Shown: piece by piece, positions 21,422-31,086 of the stretch
Position numbering within the stretch: the stretch's first letter is position 1
How the letters are laid out: the number at the start of each line of letters is the position of its first letter
NCBI GenBank assembly: GCA_008973525.1
Contig: WACJ01000269.1
Location: 434,001 to 498,000, forward strand
DNA length: 64,000 nucleotides
Direction of reading: 5' to 3'
Source: Stenopsyche tienmushanensis
Taxonomy: Eukaryota > Arthropoda > Insecta > Trichoptera > Stenopsychidae
Notes under the pieces: model-generated
Told to the model about the DNA's origin: nothing
Database searches by the model: none
What the model saw: only the letters and a program-made list of their open reading frames with translations
Position numbers and translations under genes: made by a program

Positions 21422-23242
21422 TTAATTATATTTTTTTAACGAGTGATATTTCTCGAAGCACTCTCCAATATGAAGTGCCGGCATATTACTGCATGTTTTG
21501 CAGTAGTACATGGTTCTTTTCCTTTTCTCTTTCCTATTTGTGCCGCAAACTACACAATCTCGGTATTTTTTTTCTAAATCAGGATATATGCTGTGACACT
21601 TTTGATTGTTTAATCGTTCTTCTGGATCTACCGTTGGTTTTTTGCTAGATGACCCTTTTCTATGATTTGCAACTAGCTGGATTATCAACTTATCAACAAA
21701 TTGTAAATGGGTCATTGGCTTCTCCTTTTTTCTGAGTGAGTCTTCTTTATATAAAATATATGAATTTATCACTGTGGTCTCTAATCCCCAGAAAAAAAGT
21801 TTCCGCCACCATTTCACACTTTTCCTGAGGAAGCAGTAAGTTGAAGAATAATGATCAGCGATATCAACACCTCCCATGTGCTTCGTGTAATCAGCGACAA
21901 CTTCTGGTTTCTTTATTTCTTCCTCTATTCCTCCTCGTACAATTCTTTTGATAACTTCAGTACCATTCGAATGCCAGTTACTTAGCATAGTTACAATGCG
22001 TTTGTCTTTCCACGCGAGAGTAATTGCATTGTCCGTTTTAAAAGATAATACTTCGTCTTTTTTTATTTTGGGCTTTTTTATTCCTGGCGGCAGATTTTTT
22101 TTATTTGTCATAATGGTCCCAGTTAAATGAGCGTTTAATTTCATCAATTCATCCGATAAAGAAATACTTGTATAGAATCGGTCTGTATACAAATGATAGC
22201 CTTCTGCATCCGGAATTTCTTTTAGTAAATTTTTATAAAGCTCCAAAACAATTCGAGTGGTAAATTTTAGCTCGGGATTTGTCAATTTTCCAGTTGTTAA
22301 AGAACCATAATAAGGAATAAATGAATATAAGTATCCACAGTGCGAATCCGCCAAAACATATAAACGAATTCCCCATTTTGTTGGTTTTTTTGGATTGTAT
22401 GTTTTAAAATAAATCTTCCCTTTAAAATTTACAACCGATTCATCGACCACTATTTGTTGATGAGGAAAAAAATACTGCCTATATCTTTCGTCAAGATATT
22501 TTAAGTAAAGATCTACTTTTTTTATTCTATGTTCTAAGTTACTTTCTTGGCGATTAATTATAGAATTGTCGTGGAGGTGTAGTCTCCAAAATATCTGTAG
22601 GAAACGTTTTCTCCTAAAAATTGACGTATAAAATGGACAACTGGCCGTGAATGAGCGTGAAAAAAAATCTTGTAAATTTGGATGAGGTCTGATTCCCATA
22701 TTCAAAATTACGCCTAAAAAGGCTCGAAATTCTACTGCGGTTACATCACAAAATGTATTCCACATTGATCTGTTGGTTGGAACCATTTTCTTAAACTTCT
22801 CTTTGGCATATTTGTTTGTTTCACCGACAATTGTATTAATTAGAGAATCAGTAAAAAATAAATTAAAATAATCTATTGGCTGAATACAATTTGTCGGCAA
22901 ATTTGGCCCTGGGATTCTTGCACCGATGTAAAAAGATTTCTGCGGTTGAGCGACTATTGACGTTAATAAATCCCAATGTTTTGGCGATGAATTTTGTAAG
23001 TCTTCCTCATCACTGGATAGATGCATGATTCTTGGCATTCGTATGGGGAAAATGTCACTTTCACTCTCCGTATCACTTCCATTGTCTTCATCACTTTCAT
23101 TATTCGCATCACAGTCTTGATCGTGTATCACTTCTGTATCACTGTCATCACTGTCGTCAACATTGTCGAAAAAAAAATCTTCTTCATCACTACTCTCGTT
23201 GAGTTGTGAAAAAGACCTCTTGTTGTTTTTGTTGCACTCCAT
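21422..23242 (-). CDS. piggyBac-family transposase, full length
   Basis: A single uninterrupted 606-residue frame starts at ATG (23242-23240) and ends with TAA at 21424-21422. It cuts and pastes DNA at TTAA sites in the nucleus. The N-terminus (residues 12-82) is Ser/Asp/Glu-rich, as in other piggyBac proteins. The DDE domain (DDE_Tnp_1_7 type) follows. Catalytic acidic residues are visible at D267 in VVDESV, D354 in LYTDRFY and D460 in MGGVD, plus D463 in IADH. This matches the D-D-D-D spacing of the classical enzyme. The C-terminal tail has a cysteine-rich zinc-binding module with C563, C566, C581, C584 and C595 and nearby histidines. Length and motif integrity suggest recent activity. The upstream AT-rich region 23243-23290 could hold its promoter. 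A domesticated PGBD-type gene is an alternative, but the TTAA-bounded context and lack of introns favour a transposon. Confidence 0.93.
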   Translation of the reverse strand: MECNKNNKRSFSQLNESSDEEDFFFDNVDDSDDSDTEVIHDQDCDANNESDEDNGSDTESESDIFPIRMPRIMHLSSDEEDLQNSSPKHWDLLTSIVAQPQKSFYIGARIPGPNLPTNCIQPIDYFNLFFTDSLINTIVGETNKYAKEKFKKMVPTNRSMWNTFCDVTAVEFRAFLGVILNMGIRPHPNLQDFFSRSFTASCPFYTSIFRRKRFLQIFWRLHLHDNSIINRQESNLEHRIKKVDLYLKYLDERYRQYFFPHQQIVVDESVVNFKGKIYFKTYNPKKPTKWGIRLYVLADSHCGYLYSFIPYYGSLTTGKLTNPELKFTTRIVLELYKNLLKEIPDAEGYHLYTDRFYTSISLSDELMKLNAHLTGTIMTNKKNLPPGIKKPKIKKDEVLSFKTDNAITLAWKDKRIVTMLSNWHSNGTEVIKRIVRGGIEEEIKKPEVVADYTKHMGGVDIADHYSSTYCFLRKSVKWWRKLFFWGLETTVINSYILYKEDSLRKKEKPMTHLQFVDKLIIQLVANHRKGSSSKKPTVDPEERLNNQKCHSIYPDLEKKYRDCVVCGTNRKEKRKRTMYYCKTCSNMPALHIGECFEKYHSLKKYN

Positions 23243-23601
23243 GATATTAATAAACTTTGACGTTTTATTATATAATTAACTTAGTATAACGGTGATAAAA
23301 ATCCCCACAAAAATTCCGAAATGACCGAGAAACGATTGTCACTGTATTGAGGGCGGAGCTTCGACCTTTTTAAACGAGCGCAGCCAAACGACTGTATGTT
23401 CACAAAATAAACCCGGTGAAATCAGTGATAATGCCACGCAAAACTTTCTAGGAATTATTTTACCCTTATGACACATCAAAACAAAGAAATGCGTATTTCT
23501 ATAGCATGCTGCAGTATTAATCCGCATTTACTGATAAAAAAAATTCACAGAATTTGTTTGTTTGTTGGTAAAAGCGGCGCGCAAGTCAATGCCTGCTTTC
23601 G

Positions 23602-23660
23602 GCCAGACCGTCTGGCCAACGGAGCTGCTGGCAAGAATCCTTTGGGCCAGACAGTCTGGC
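23602..23660. repeat. Subterminal palindromes of the piggyBac element
   Basis: Two copies of GGCCAGACnGTCTGGCC lie near the right end, each followed by CCA and an A/TACGAGCTG-like or ACGGAGCTG motif. Repeated palindromes close to transposon ends are typical transposase binding sites. The centre base differs (C in one, A in the other). Confidence 0.6.
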
Positions 23661-23681
23661 CATACGAGCTGTAAAGGTTAA

Positions 23682-24349
23682 TCCAAAATCACGCTCGGCC
23701 GTTAGCGATCATCAGGAAAATAAAAAAAACGACCGACGATTACACGTCTTTCATAGTCCCTAGCATTATCGTGGCGATTAATTGCCACTTCATGAAGGTT
23801 TCATTGGCCGCAGAGGTGCTATTATCCATTTGCTACTCTGGTGAGCCTGTTAAAATCAACATTAAACATCAAGTTATGGGCGTGCTTTGAGCATGAATTC
23901 TGGATGAGTGTGTTTTGAGGTCGGGTTTTGATCTAGGACCCGCCCGGGACGCCTAAATACACGCTTGACAATGGAGCTGACGTAATTATTTCGATACGTT
24001 TTGCTATTTTTACGGTGTGCGTTTCAATCATAAAATGTATTTCGTCGAATCTGTATTCAAGCTATAACAAGTTCCATGAATCATCGTTCTATGATTTTAC
24101 AATACGTCATTGTTCAGTCCATGCGAAATTGTGTTTGAACTATTTGCAGCTTTTCTCATATAATTGAACCGGGATGCAAAATAATAACATTGGCAGTTGG
24201 GTTAAGAACGATGAGTGTGAATGCTAGTCGTCATATCGTGCGTCACCGAAACAAATTTAAGTGGAATCACTCTATTTTGATTTGTCCAAATAAATATTTA
24301 AATTGAATCACTGTCAATCATTCATACAAGTCATTTTCGTACTTTAAAT
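23682..24349. other. Non-coding stretch without recognised features
   Basis: Background DNA between the piggyBac element and the chimeric MITE. No gene or bounded repeat seen. Confidence 0.4.
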
Positions 24350-24651
24350 ATTCATTATCTTAGATGCTATATTCGTATATCCGCCACATATCCGTATAAA
24401 TCCACTTATCTGTCAGGACCGTCGCAGCGTGTATGAAGCTTGTATGTAAATAAATAAACACTGTCGATAGCATACAATATATGGTCATTTCTTCGCGTAA
24501 ACATAAACAATATACTTGAAATCGATTAATTTGGGTTATTATTGTTAGTCGATAAATTTGGGTTAAAACGATCTACCTCCGTCTCTGTTTATCTCCAAAC
24601 TCAACGTGCAAGACACTCTCCGTCTCTGTCTGTCTCCGAGCTCAACTATTA
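24350..24651 (+). mobile_element. MITE family A, 5'-truncated copy joined to family B
   Basis: The first about 25 bases of family A are missing. The sequence then follows the family consensus (TTAGATGCTATATTCGTAT, the GTATGAAGCTTGTATGTAAA block, ATAAACATAAACAATATACT, and CGTCTCTGTCTGTCTCC). It stops abruptly where family B sequence begins. The missing right terminus and the direct junction with B point to recombination or insertion. Confidence 0.6.
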
Positions 24652-24939
24652 TATGGATATTTATATTTATGTACCTAAGGCCAATAAAATAGGTTTGGCT
24701 AGACCTAGATATTTTTTTAAAAGTATTTATACAGAATATAACGTTTTTCTTCATTTTCCGTAAAGTAATTTTAATCCTTGTACATAATATGATTGGAAAA
24801 ATCTATTTTTTTTAATCTGTGCTGCAGAAAATATTTTCGTATCAAAATTTGTAAGAAACAGATTAGTATATTTCGTACGATGGTTTGTTTACCTATTTAA
24901 TTGACGGGAGTACATTAAACCATTTCATTGATAAAAGGG
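24652..24939 (+). mobile_element. MITE family B, 3' part, TTAA-bounded at right
   Basis: Matches the interior and right part of the 14025-14506 copy, from TATGGATATTTATATTTATG to the terminus. The right end on the minus strand is CCCTTTTATCAATGAAATG, followed by TTAA at 24940-24943. The left B terminus is absent and replaced by family A sequence. Confidence 0.6.
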
Positions 24940-25247
24940 TTAAAATAAGAGTGGATCTATGAAGTAGTTACGAAGTTACCATCTTTTTAATTGTGTAAGT
25001 ATTTATTTTCCCTAAATTTATGAAATCAAGTTAAACTATGTTCAAGCTTTGAAATTATTAACGATTAAATGATTTCCCAGATTTCTAGTCATTTGTAATC
25101 TGTTTTTTTTTTCTTTTTGTAATTTTTGCACGTTTCATCAAAATTAGATTCACTTTCGTCATCTTAATTTATGATGTCAATTAAATATTTTTTATCCAAT
25201 TCTCCTCTCACTATTAAAATGGTGGTATGAGTGATCTATGAACTTAA

Positions 25248-25300
25248 CGCATTGGCGGACACGGCCAAGTGTATTTGACGCGGTGGTCCATTTTGCGTTG
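25248..25300 (+). mobile_element. TTAA-flanked terminus related to the 51.6-kb foldback
   Basis: After TTAA (25244-25247) the sequence begins CGCATTGGCGGACACG. It matches CGCTTTGACGGACACG at 51639 and the opposite arm there. No right end was identified, so this is a solo end of a further TTAA-targeting family. Confidence 0.45.
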
Positions 25301-26871
25301 TGCCTACGTATATTTTATTTTATATAAGTTTCATATGTGTTTATTCCTAAAAATTAGATTAAATCGGCTTCTTTTTCATTAAGATTTTGCGTGTTATTTT
25401 AAATTTATCTGTTATGGTTTGTAATTTTTGTTAAGAATTTGCGAAATTTAAGCAGTTTTGATAAATGTGTTTTTTGTTAATTAGCATTGATATTAAATTT
25501 GCGAAACTACTATTTAAATAAGCTTCAAGGGGAATTTCCTTCTTCTTCTTCCCAGTATTCGACGCTTTTAGAAAAAAGCTTCGCGTTGACGTTGGCCATG
25601 TTTCTGGAAGAGGTTCTTCGTTTATGTCTTGTAGTCTATGTCTACCTTTACGTTTTAGATCAGTCATCATTTCGTTTGTCTATCCATCTTTTGGCGTCTC
25701 TTCTTTGGTCCAAATGGACTATATGAGCCATCCAACATAAAGTGAATATCAGGAATGAGCGGGCCTTTAGCTTAAAAATGGCTTGTATGTATTAGGAGTT
25801 TTAGATATTGCGTCGAGAATACCTTTTTTTGATACAAAATTAAATCTTTTCGGAAGGCAGATCACGGCCACGGCCATCATGATGTTTTGTCTACAATAAT
25901 TACAAAGACCACGCATGCGTAGAGCGATTCTCACGCAACAAATAAACTACTGTTATGCTTAACCAACAATAAATATCTTGGCATAAAAAATCGAGCGGCT
26001 TGATAAGACCTACCAAATCAGGTTTTTACGGATAGCGCCGGGCTGAAGAAGTTAATCGTGGCGCCTAAAAGTTATTTGTAGCTCGAATATGTATTTTTTA
26101 TGAAACGACGATTGGGCAAGCTGACGGTTGAGATTTATTGCCGCGGCAGCTTAATGATTAAAAACGGATTTAAACCCTCCCCCCATTCGGTACTCGCATG
26201 CTATTCATCTCTGAATATTTATTTGTGCGATTCGCACATTTTTCACACAATAAACGTTGGCCATATTGTAATGGGATTAAATCATCAGCCTCGTTGAAGA
26301 CGCGGCAATTATTTTGGTATCAGCGCTTTTGAAACTGCGACGAACAAGATGAAAAAATGAAGCGCTCTAAATGAATTCGTCTCGGAGGCCGAGACTGCGA
26401 GTTTGATGTCTAAATTGCTGATGCTCTCTAAAGAAGCTGTGCGCCGGATAGATCTTCGTCTTAAAAATATAACGTCATTGTGATCGAACTCGACAGATTC
26501 TAGATGAGCTCTAATTGTGATTCCTGCTGAATAAAATTCAAAATAAATTTTCCTTATTTGGCGTCCATGATCGTTAGTCATGGAAAATCGAAATTAAATG
26601 ATCGGCATCCGGCAATCAACCGGAAAAATCATAAAAACGATTAATTAATATTTACATATACGTAACATTTGTATGGAATTATGGTGCATGTCGTAAGAGC
26701 ATTTTTAATATGTAGCCATTGGAAATTGCGTGTGAGAATATTTATTTAATCGTTTTTGCTGTTGGAATATTAATAATTTGTGTTTTAGAATTCTTTAAAA
26801 CTCCATCATGTTGTTAAAATATTAGACCAATTGAATTCTTACAATATATACTCGCAATACAATATATTGAT
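25301..26871. other. Non-coding stretch, possible decayed coding remnant at 25431-25740
   Basis: The minus strand at 25740-25431 has a Lys/Arg-rich open frame (DLKRKGRHRLQDINEEPLPE) preceded by FMLDGSYSPFGPK in the same region. It looks protein-like but no family was recognised, and it may be a transposase relic linked to the TTAA end at 25248. 26050-26600 is single-copy, with two frames of 65-90 codons but no domain. Confidence 0.35.
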
Positions 26872-27045
26872 CAAGTTCCCGCGCCACAACATAAGCCACG
26901 TCTATCGAAGCTCTAGCCACCTTGTATCGAAAGTAGACAATGTTTATTTAACAATAATTAACGAAAACTACTTATAGACAAAAAGGCAGCTTTGTAGATT
27001 TTAATTTAATGCTGGTATGTACAATTATTCATGTCCACAACGTTG
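26872..27045 (+). repeat. Repeat family G, copy 1
   Basis: About 170 bp is shared, in inverted orientation, with 49155-49345. It contains AGCCACGTCTATCGAAGC, then AGCCACCTTGTATC, then GTTTATTTAACAA, GCAGCTTTGTAGATTT and GTACAATTATTCA. The boundaries have no clear terminal repeats. It may be part of a larger dispersed element. Confidence 0.6.
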
Positions 27046-27691
27046 AAATGTCTGATTTACATAAAAATTAACTTATTATCTATTTGTTTGCATTTACTCA
27101 CATTTCTATTAATGTTTGACACATTATTCTTATGCGCCATAGGTTATATGTATATTTAGCATAGAACAGGATACGACAGATCGATTAGTATAATTTGTAT
27201 TCTTTCCGTTGCTTGCAATTTATTAATTTTTAAAATAATCAAGTTACTCACCATTTTCTCGGAAGAACCCTTTTTGTACTTATGACACGTTTATTGAATC
27301 ATATGTTTCCGTTCATACTATGACTAAGTATTAATAGAAAAGACTAGCGGCTATTTTTTTTAATCTCAGACACTGTATAAATATATGTATGTATATTTAT
27401 TTATATATCAATGTTTAGTTTACAAATAAGGATACCCTTTTAATACTAAAATCATAAATATTCAGTATACAAGCGTTGATTTCTTTGTATCAGGATATTT
27501 CTTTCTGTTTTTACTAACAAAAGCAAATATTGCTTTTGCTATTCGTCGATTGTCATCAATTTATTATATTTCTTCCACCCTCAGCAATATCATTCACTTC
27601 CCGCATAGAATGGACCATTTTCTTTGCAGCCTTAAAATCAGAGTCATTCTTCCAAGTTTCAACATCTTTATTAAAAAACTGTGATGTGATA
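27046..27691. other. Non-coding stretch without recognised features
   Basis: AT-rich background DNA. One 63-codon frame (27530-27721) overlaps the following transposon end and is not supported. Confidence 0.4.
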
Positions 27692-27900
27692 CAGTGGTAC
27701 CTCGACATACGAGTGTCCTAATATACGAGTGTTTTGAGATACGAGCCGCCGAGCGAGCGATATTTTGCTTTGAGATGAGAGCAAGATTTGAGATGCGAGG
27801 AATCGCACACTACACATCAATATGACTGAATTTGAAGTGAGGAGCAAGGCAGGGCTCAATTTCAATATGTACCCACAGGAAAAAATTAAGAAAAGGGGAA
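27692..27900 (+). mobile_element. Tigger-like 5' terminus
   Basis: Begins CAGTGGTACCTCGACATACG immediately after a TA dinucleotide, a classical Tigger/pogo terminal repeat. Variants of the TACGAG unit recur several times in the next 110 bases (CGACATACGAG, ATATACGAG, GAGATACGAG, GAGATGCGAG), as in subterminal transposase binding sites. No matching right end was found within about 600 bp, so it is truncated or extends into unrecognised sequence. Confidence 0.65.
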
Positions 27901-28784
27901 GGGGAGGAGGGTTGATTGTAGTGAAGCACTGAATCTTTCTGCATGTTATTCCATTTCAAAATAGACTAATAAACATACCAGAATCAATAAGTCAGATTAA
28001 CAGTTAAGTGGTCATACAAAGTTTTTCTGAAACTTTGACTTATGGTAACGACCTCTAAAATATTTTTTTTTTTAAATAAAAAACACTTTTATAAACTTTT
28101 AATGTATGTATTAGATATAGACGTAATACCGAAGGTCAGTAGTGTGGACTAGTTTTTGGACTCTTATTATGAAGGTTCGGGTTCAGATCTAGACTGTGGG
28201 AAGAAATCAACGTACCTACAAATTTTTGGGATCTATTAATAATTTTATCTAAGTCTAGCCTGATTTTCTGTATCTAAAAAAGTGAACACAGAGACGATAA
28301 ATTAAATCGGGCAGGACTATCTTAAAGTGTCCGATAAGCCACAATCATTGAAATTATGTAATATTTATTTCATTCAATATAATGACATACGTTGCTTATT
28401 AGCATCTAATATAAATAAAACTACATAAGGATAGAGTCGCATTAAACTTTGGAATTCAACAGTATCCAATCAATACAAATAGATGAAATTTGAGAATATG
28501 AAAATGAAGTAATTAAATATATCAAAAATGAAACTTTTTTTAATATCACAAAATTATGGATATTTTTAGTGTGTGCATTTTTATAAATTTTGATTTATCG
28601 AGTTTTAAAGGTTCGCCTTCACTGCTACAAATTATTATCATGACTGTATAAAGAGGATCCAATTTAGTTCAATATCATACGAAGGGCAGTGCACAATAAG
28701 TCAAGAAAGCATTAAAATTAATTTAAATAGATTATGATAAATGTGCATTTGAATCGAAGCCATCGTTCATTTCGAGAGATACGA
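27901..28784. other. Non-coding stretch without recognised features
   Basis: AT-rich DNA, possibly the eroded interior of the Tigger element starting at 27692. No open frame or right terminus was seen. Confidence 0.4.
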
Positions 28785-29216
28785 TCAAAGAATTATTTTA
28801 ATGATGATCGATTTCATTGTCACTTTAGGATCCTGTTGTCTTAATTCTGCTAAATAATAAACTTTTACAAAGAAACCATCGCCAAAATCATTGGTTACGT
28901 ATTCAGGCTCTTTTATTTTTATTGTTTGTGAACTTATTAAATGCTTGCATCCAAAATGCAAAATATTCCACGTTGGCTCACTGTAGATTAAGAAACAATT
29001 TCGTTGAGTGTTTTCCAAATTGGGGAATATCTGCGTGGCTGGATAAAGCCATATTGGGATGGAATACTTAACATTTTCTTCGAATTTGTTCATATTGGAT
29101 GGAGGTTTTCTTGGCATTGGAAACCGGAGCTGTGTATATTTGAGTGCACGGTCCATTTTTTCGACGAATAATTGTATCGTTTTGTATTTTTTGCCTTGAC
29201 ATTTCGTTGCGTTCAT
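28785..29216 (-). CDS. Unidentified 143-residue ORF (candidate gene or relic)
   Basis: An ATG-initiated 143-codon frame on the minus strand, the longest unexplained frame outside GC-rich DNA and transposons. The predicted protein is basic and mixed in composition. It includes RALKYTQLRFPMPRKPPSN, then an aromatic segment SIPIWLYPATQIFPN, and a C-terminal part with FGDGFFVKVYYLAEL. No signal peptide, membrane segment or family motif was recognised. Directly upstream in the same frame, separated only by TAG-TGA, lies another 79-codon open stretch (29220-29459). That suggests a single longer coding sequence broken by stops, or a spliced gene. It could be an endogenised foreign or transposon-derived gene. 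Chance is not excluded. Confidence 0.3.
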   Translation of the reverse strand: MNATKCQGKKYKTIQLFVEKMDRALKYTQLRFPMPRKPPSNMNKFEENVKYSIPIWLYPATQIFPNLENTQRNCFLIYSEPTWNILHFGCKHLISSQTIKIKEPEYVTNDFGDGFFVKVYYLAELRQQDPKVTMKSIIIKIIL

Positions 29217-29219
29217 TCA

Positions 29220-29459
29220 CTAATACGACGGTTGTAATTCATCATCGCTGTGCAGTATTTGCATGCAATCTTGTGCAATAAAATTCGTGCTTCGATCCGG
29301 CGTAATTTTGCAAATTCGCACGTTGTTTTTACAAGTCGTAAACGATAAAAACGATCCATGCAAGAATGCAAGTGCTGTGCGTTTTATCGCGCCGAATGCA
29401 ACATGACAGGGTTTGGTCTCTGGTGCTATCGTCTTCATCGAGGACGCTGCCAAAAACAC
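29220..29459 (-). pseudogene. Upstream in-frame ORF paired with the 143-residue ORF
   Basis: A 79-codon stretch, without an ATG at its left boundary, is open in the same frame as the downstream ORF. It has a protein-like composition: KPCHVAFGAIKRTALAFLHG, then FLSFTTCKNNVRICKI, then MQILHSDDELQPSY. It ends in two consecutive stops (TAG, TGA) just before the next ATG. Internal ATGs exist (for example in ASSMKT). Together the two stretches span about 225 codons, which is unusual for such AT-rich DNA. The family is unknown. Confidence 0.25.
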
Positions 29460-30501
29460 TTTTAGAATTTACCTAAAAACCTGTTTTCTTGATTCATGAA
29501 ATAATGGTAAGGTTTGAAAAGATCTCGGTTGTCGGCGCTCTCGCCTTTTTGCTCTCGACGTGTAAAAACAAAGAGTCGGATGACAAAGGTGACGATGGTC
29601 TTAGCCGAGTCGTCCTACGTAGAGATTTCCCCTTAATGGCTCGATGCACTTCGCTTTTCTTTTATTCGACATGACTACATTTTTATACCGGTGTAAACTC
29701 CATTTTAAGCTTGATGGCTTTTCTACTTTGTGGAGAGCTTATGCTGTATAAAACAAATAAAAGTTTTACGATATACAAGCGTTAATCGTGGATCTTAAAT
29801 CAAATTGACTATAAATATATGCTCGGGTGCATAATCAGTCACGGGCTTCATAAAATTATGTTATTTTTATATTTTATTTAGTAATCATATTAATTATTAG
29901 AAAAAGAAGAAAAAAATGCGTAAGAATCGCGCGGTAAAAGTGAAATTTCTCAGCTTATTAAAAGTAAATTTATTTTAAGCATGGTTAGCTAAAAGATGAA
30001 TTTGTGTTTGTGTAATATATAATAAAATAGGCTTGCTACATACACACACACATACAGAGTAGAAACGGCGCGGCGCATGCGTTTAAGGTCTCTATGATGT
30101 ATGCGACGAATACGGATACACTAATGAAAATTGGCTGCCATTGTACACATGTGCATTCATGTGATTGCATTTCATTAGTGCTGCATTCATGTGATTGCTA
30201 ATCTGACCAAAAGACTTAAGTTTTTGGACTAATAAATGGAAAATAGTAATCAGATTTGAACCTGCTTTTTTAAAATGTGAATGTATTCACGTATATGCTC
30301 GATATTAAAAGGAATGTGACCTACGAAATTTTATGTGAAAATGTTCATCCAACGGGCCACGTGGGTGAACGTGTCGATGGATGTTTCAGATTTTGTTGCA
30401 ATATGAATTTTCGGAAAGAAAATGAAGAATGGCTCTCAATCCTTCTATAGCGTCGAAATAGAGACCAGCTATAGAAGCAAAACGCTATAGAAAGTTAGAT
30501 A
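29460..30501. other. Non-coding stretch; one small tandem duplication
   Basis: No gene recognised. GCATTCATGTGATTGC occurs twice 30 bp apart at 30152-30198, a small tandem duplication. There is also a short CA run near 30041-30055. Confidence 0.4.
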
Positions 30502-31086
30502 CACTTAAACCTTTTTTTGTGCGCTAAATGCTCTCCGCGGAAAATCGCACAAAAAAGCTATAACATACATACAAAAAGTGAAGATGCGTTCATGGATTTT
30601 AAAAACCGCATAACTTTGAAACAGCTATATAAAATATATTCAGAATCGCATAAAAAAGTTAATAAAAACACAGGAAAACTATAAGGCAATTAAAAAATAA
30701 CATTTTGGTAACATTTAAAGAACGTCTTGCGTTGTTGGTAAAATTTAAAGTAAAATATTAATTATTTTAATTACAAACTATCATCGCTGTATGAAAATTT
30801 TCGTTGTGATTTTCGATATGACACAAAATCGCTTTCTTCTTCGGAAGAAATAGTATAAGAAGTGTCAATGTCATCATTGTTCTGTGTAGATTTTCTCTTT
30901 CCAACAATATAATTTATTCATCCGTAAGTAGTTGTAATTTTTGAAATTCCTTTGGAGAATGCATTTTTAATAGTTTTATTATCTATTTTATCCTAAATAT
31001 TTCGATACGTACTTTTTATGAAATAAAAAAAAAATGCTTTAAAAAAACCGCATAACTTCGAAATCGCACAAAAAGAGGTTTGAGTG
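30502..31086 (+). mobile_element. Tigger-like MITE family C, complete copy 1
   Basis: A 585-bp element bounded by TA dinucleotides. The left end is CACTTAAACCTTTTTTTGTG. The right end on the minus strand is CACTCAAACCTCTTTTTGTG, so the inverted repeats are about 20 bp, followed on both sides by GCGATTT-type sequence. The interior has ACCGCATAACTTTGAAACAG near the left and CCGCATAACTTCGAAATCGC near the right. TA duplication and this style of end fit Tigger/pogo elements. There is no coding capacity. Confidence 0.8.

Larger units (their letters stand above)
20354..23677 (-). mobile_element. piggyBac-superfamily transposon (candidate autonomous)
   Basis: A 3.3-kb interval flanked by TTAA (20350-20353 and 23678-23681) encloses an intact transposase gene. 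The left end is CCTTTTGCACTCCACCC, and the right end on the minus strand is CCTTTACAGCTCGTATGG. They agree well only over the first five bases, so the terminal repeats are weak and the boundaries should be treated as probable. The right end holds two copies of a 16-17 bp palindrome, GGCCAGAC(C/A)GTCTGGCC, 40-odd bases apart. The 1.07 kb between the transposase stop and the left end is non-coding. A nested repeat there cannot be excluded. Confidence 0.65.
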
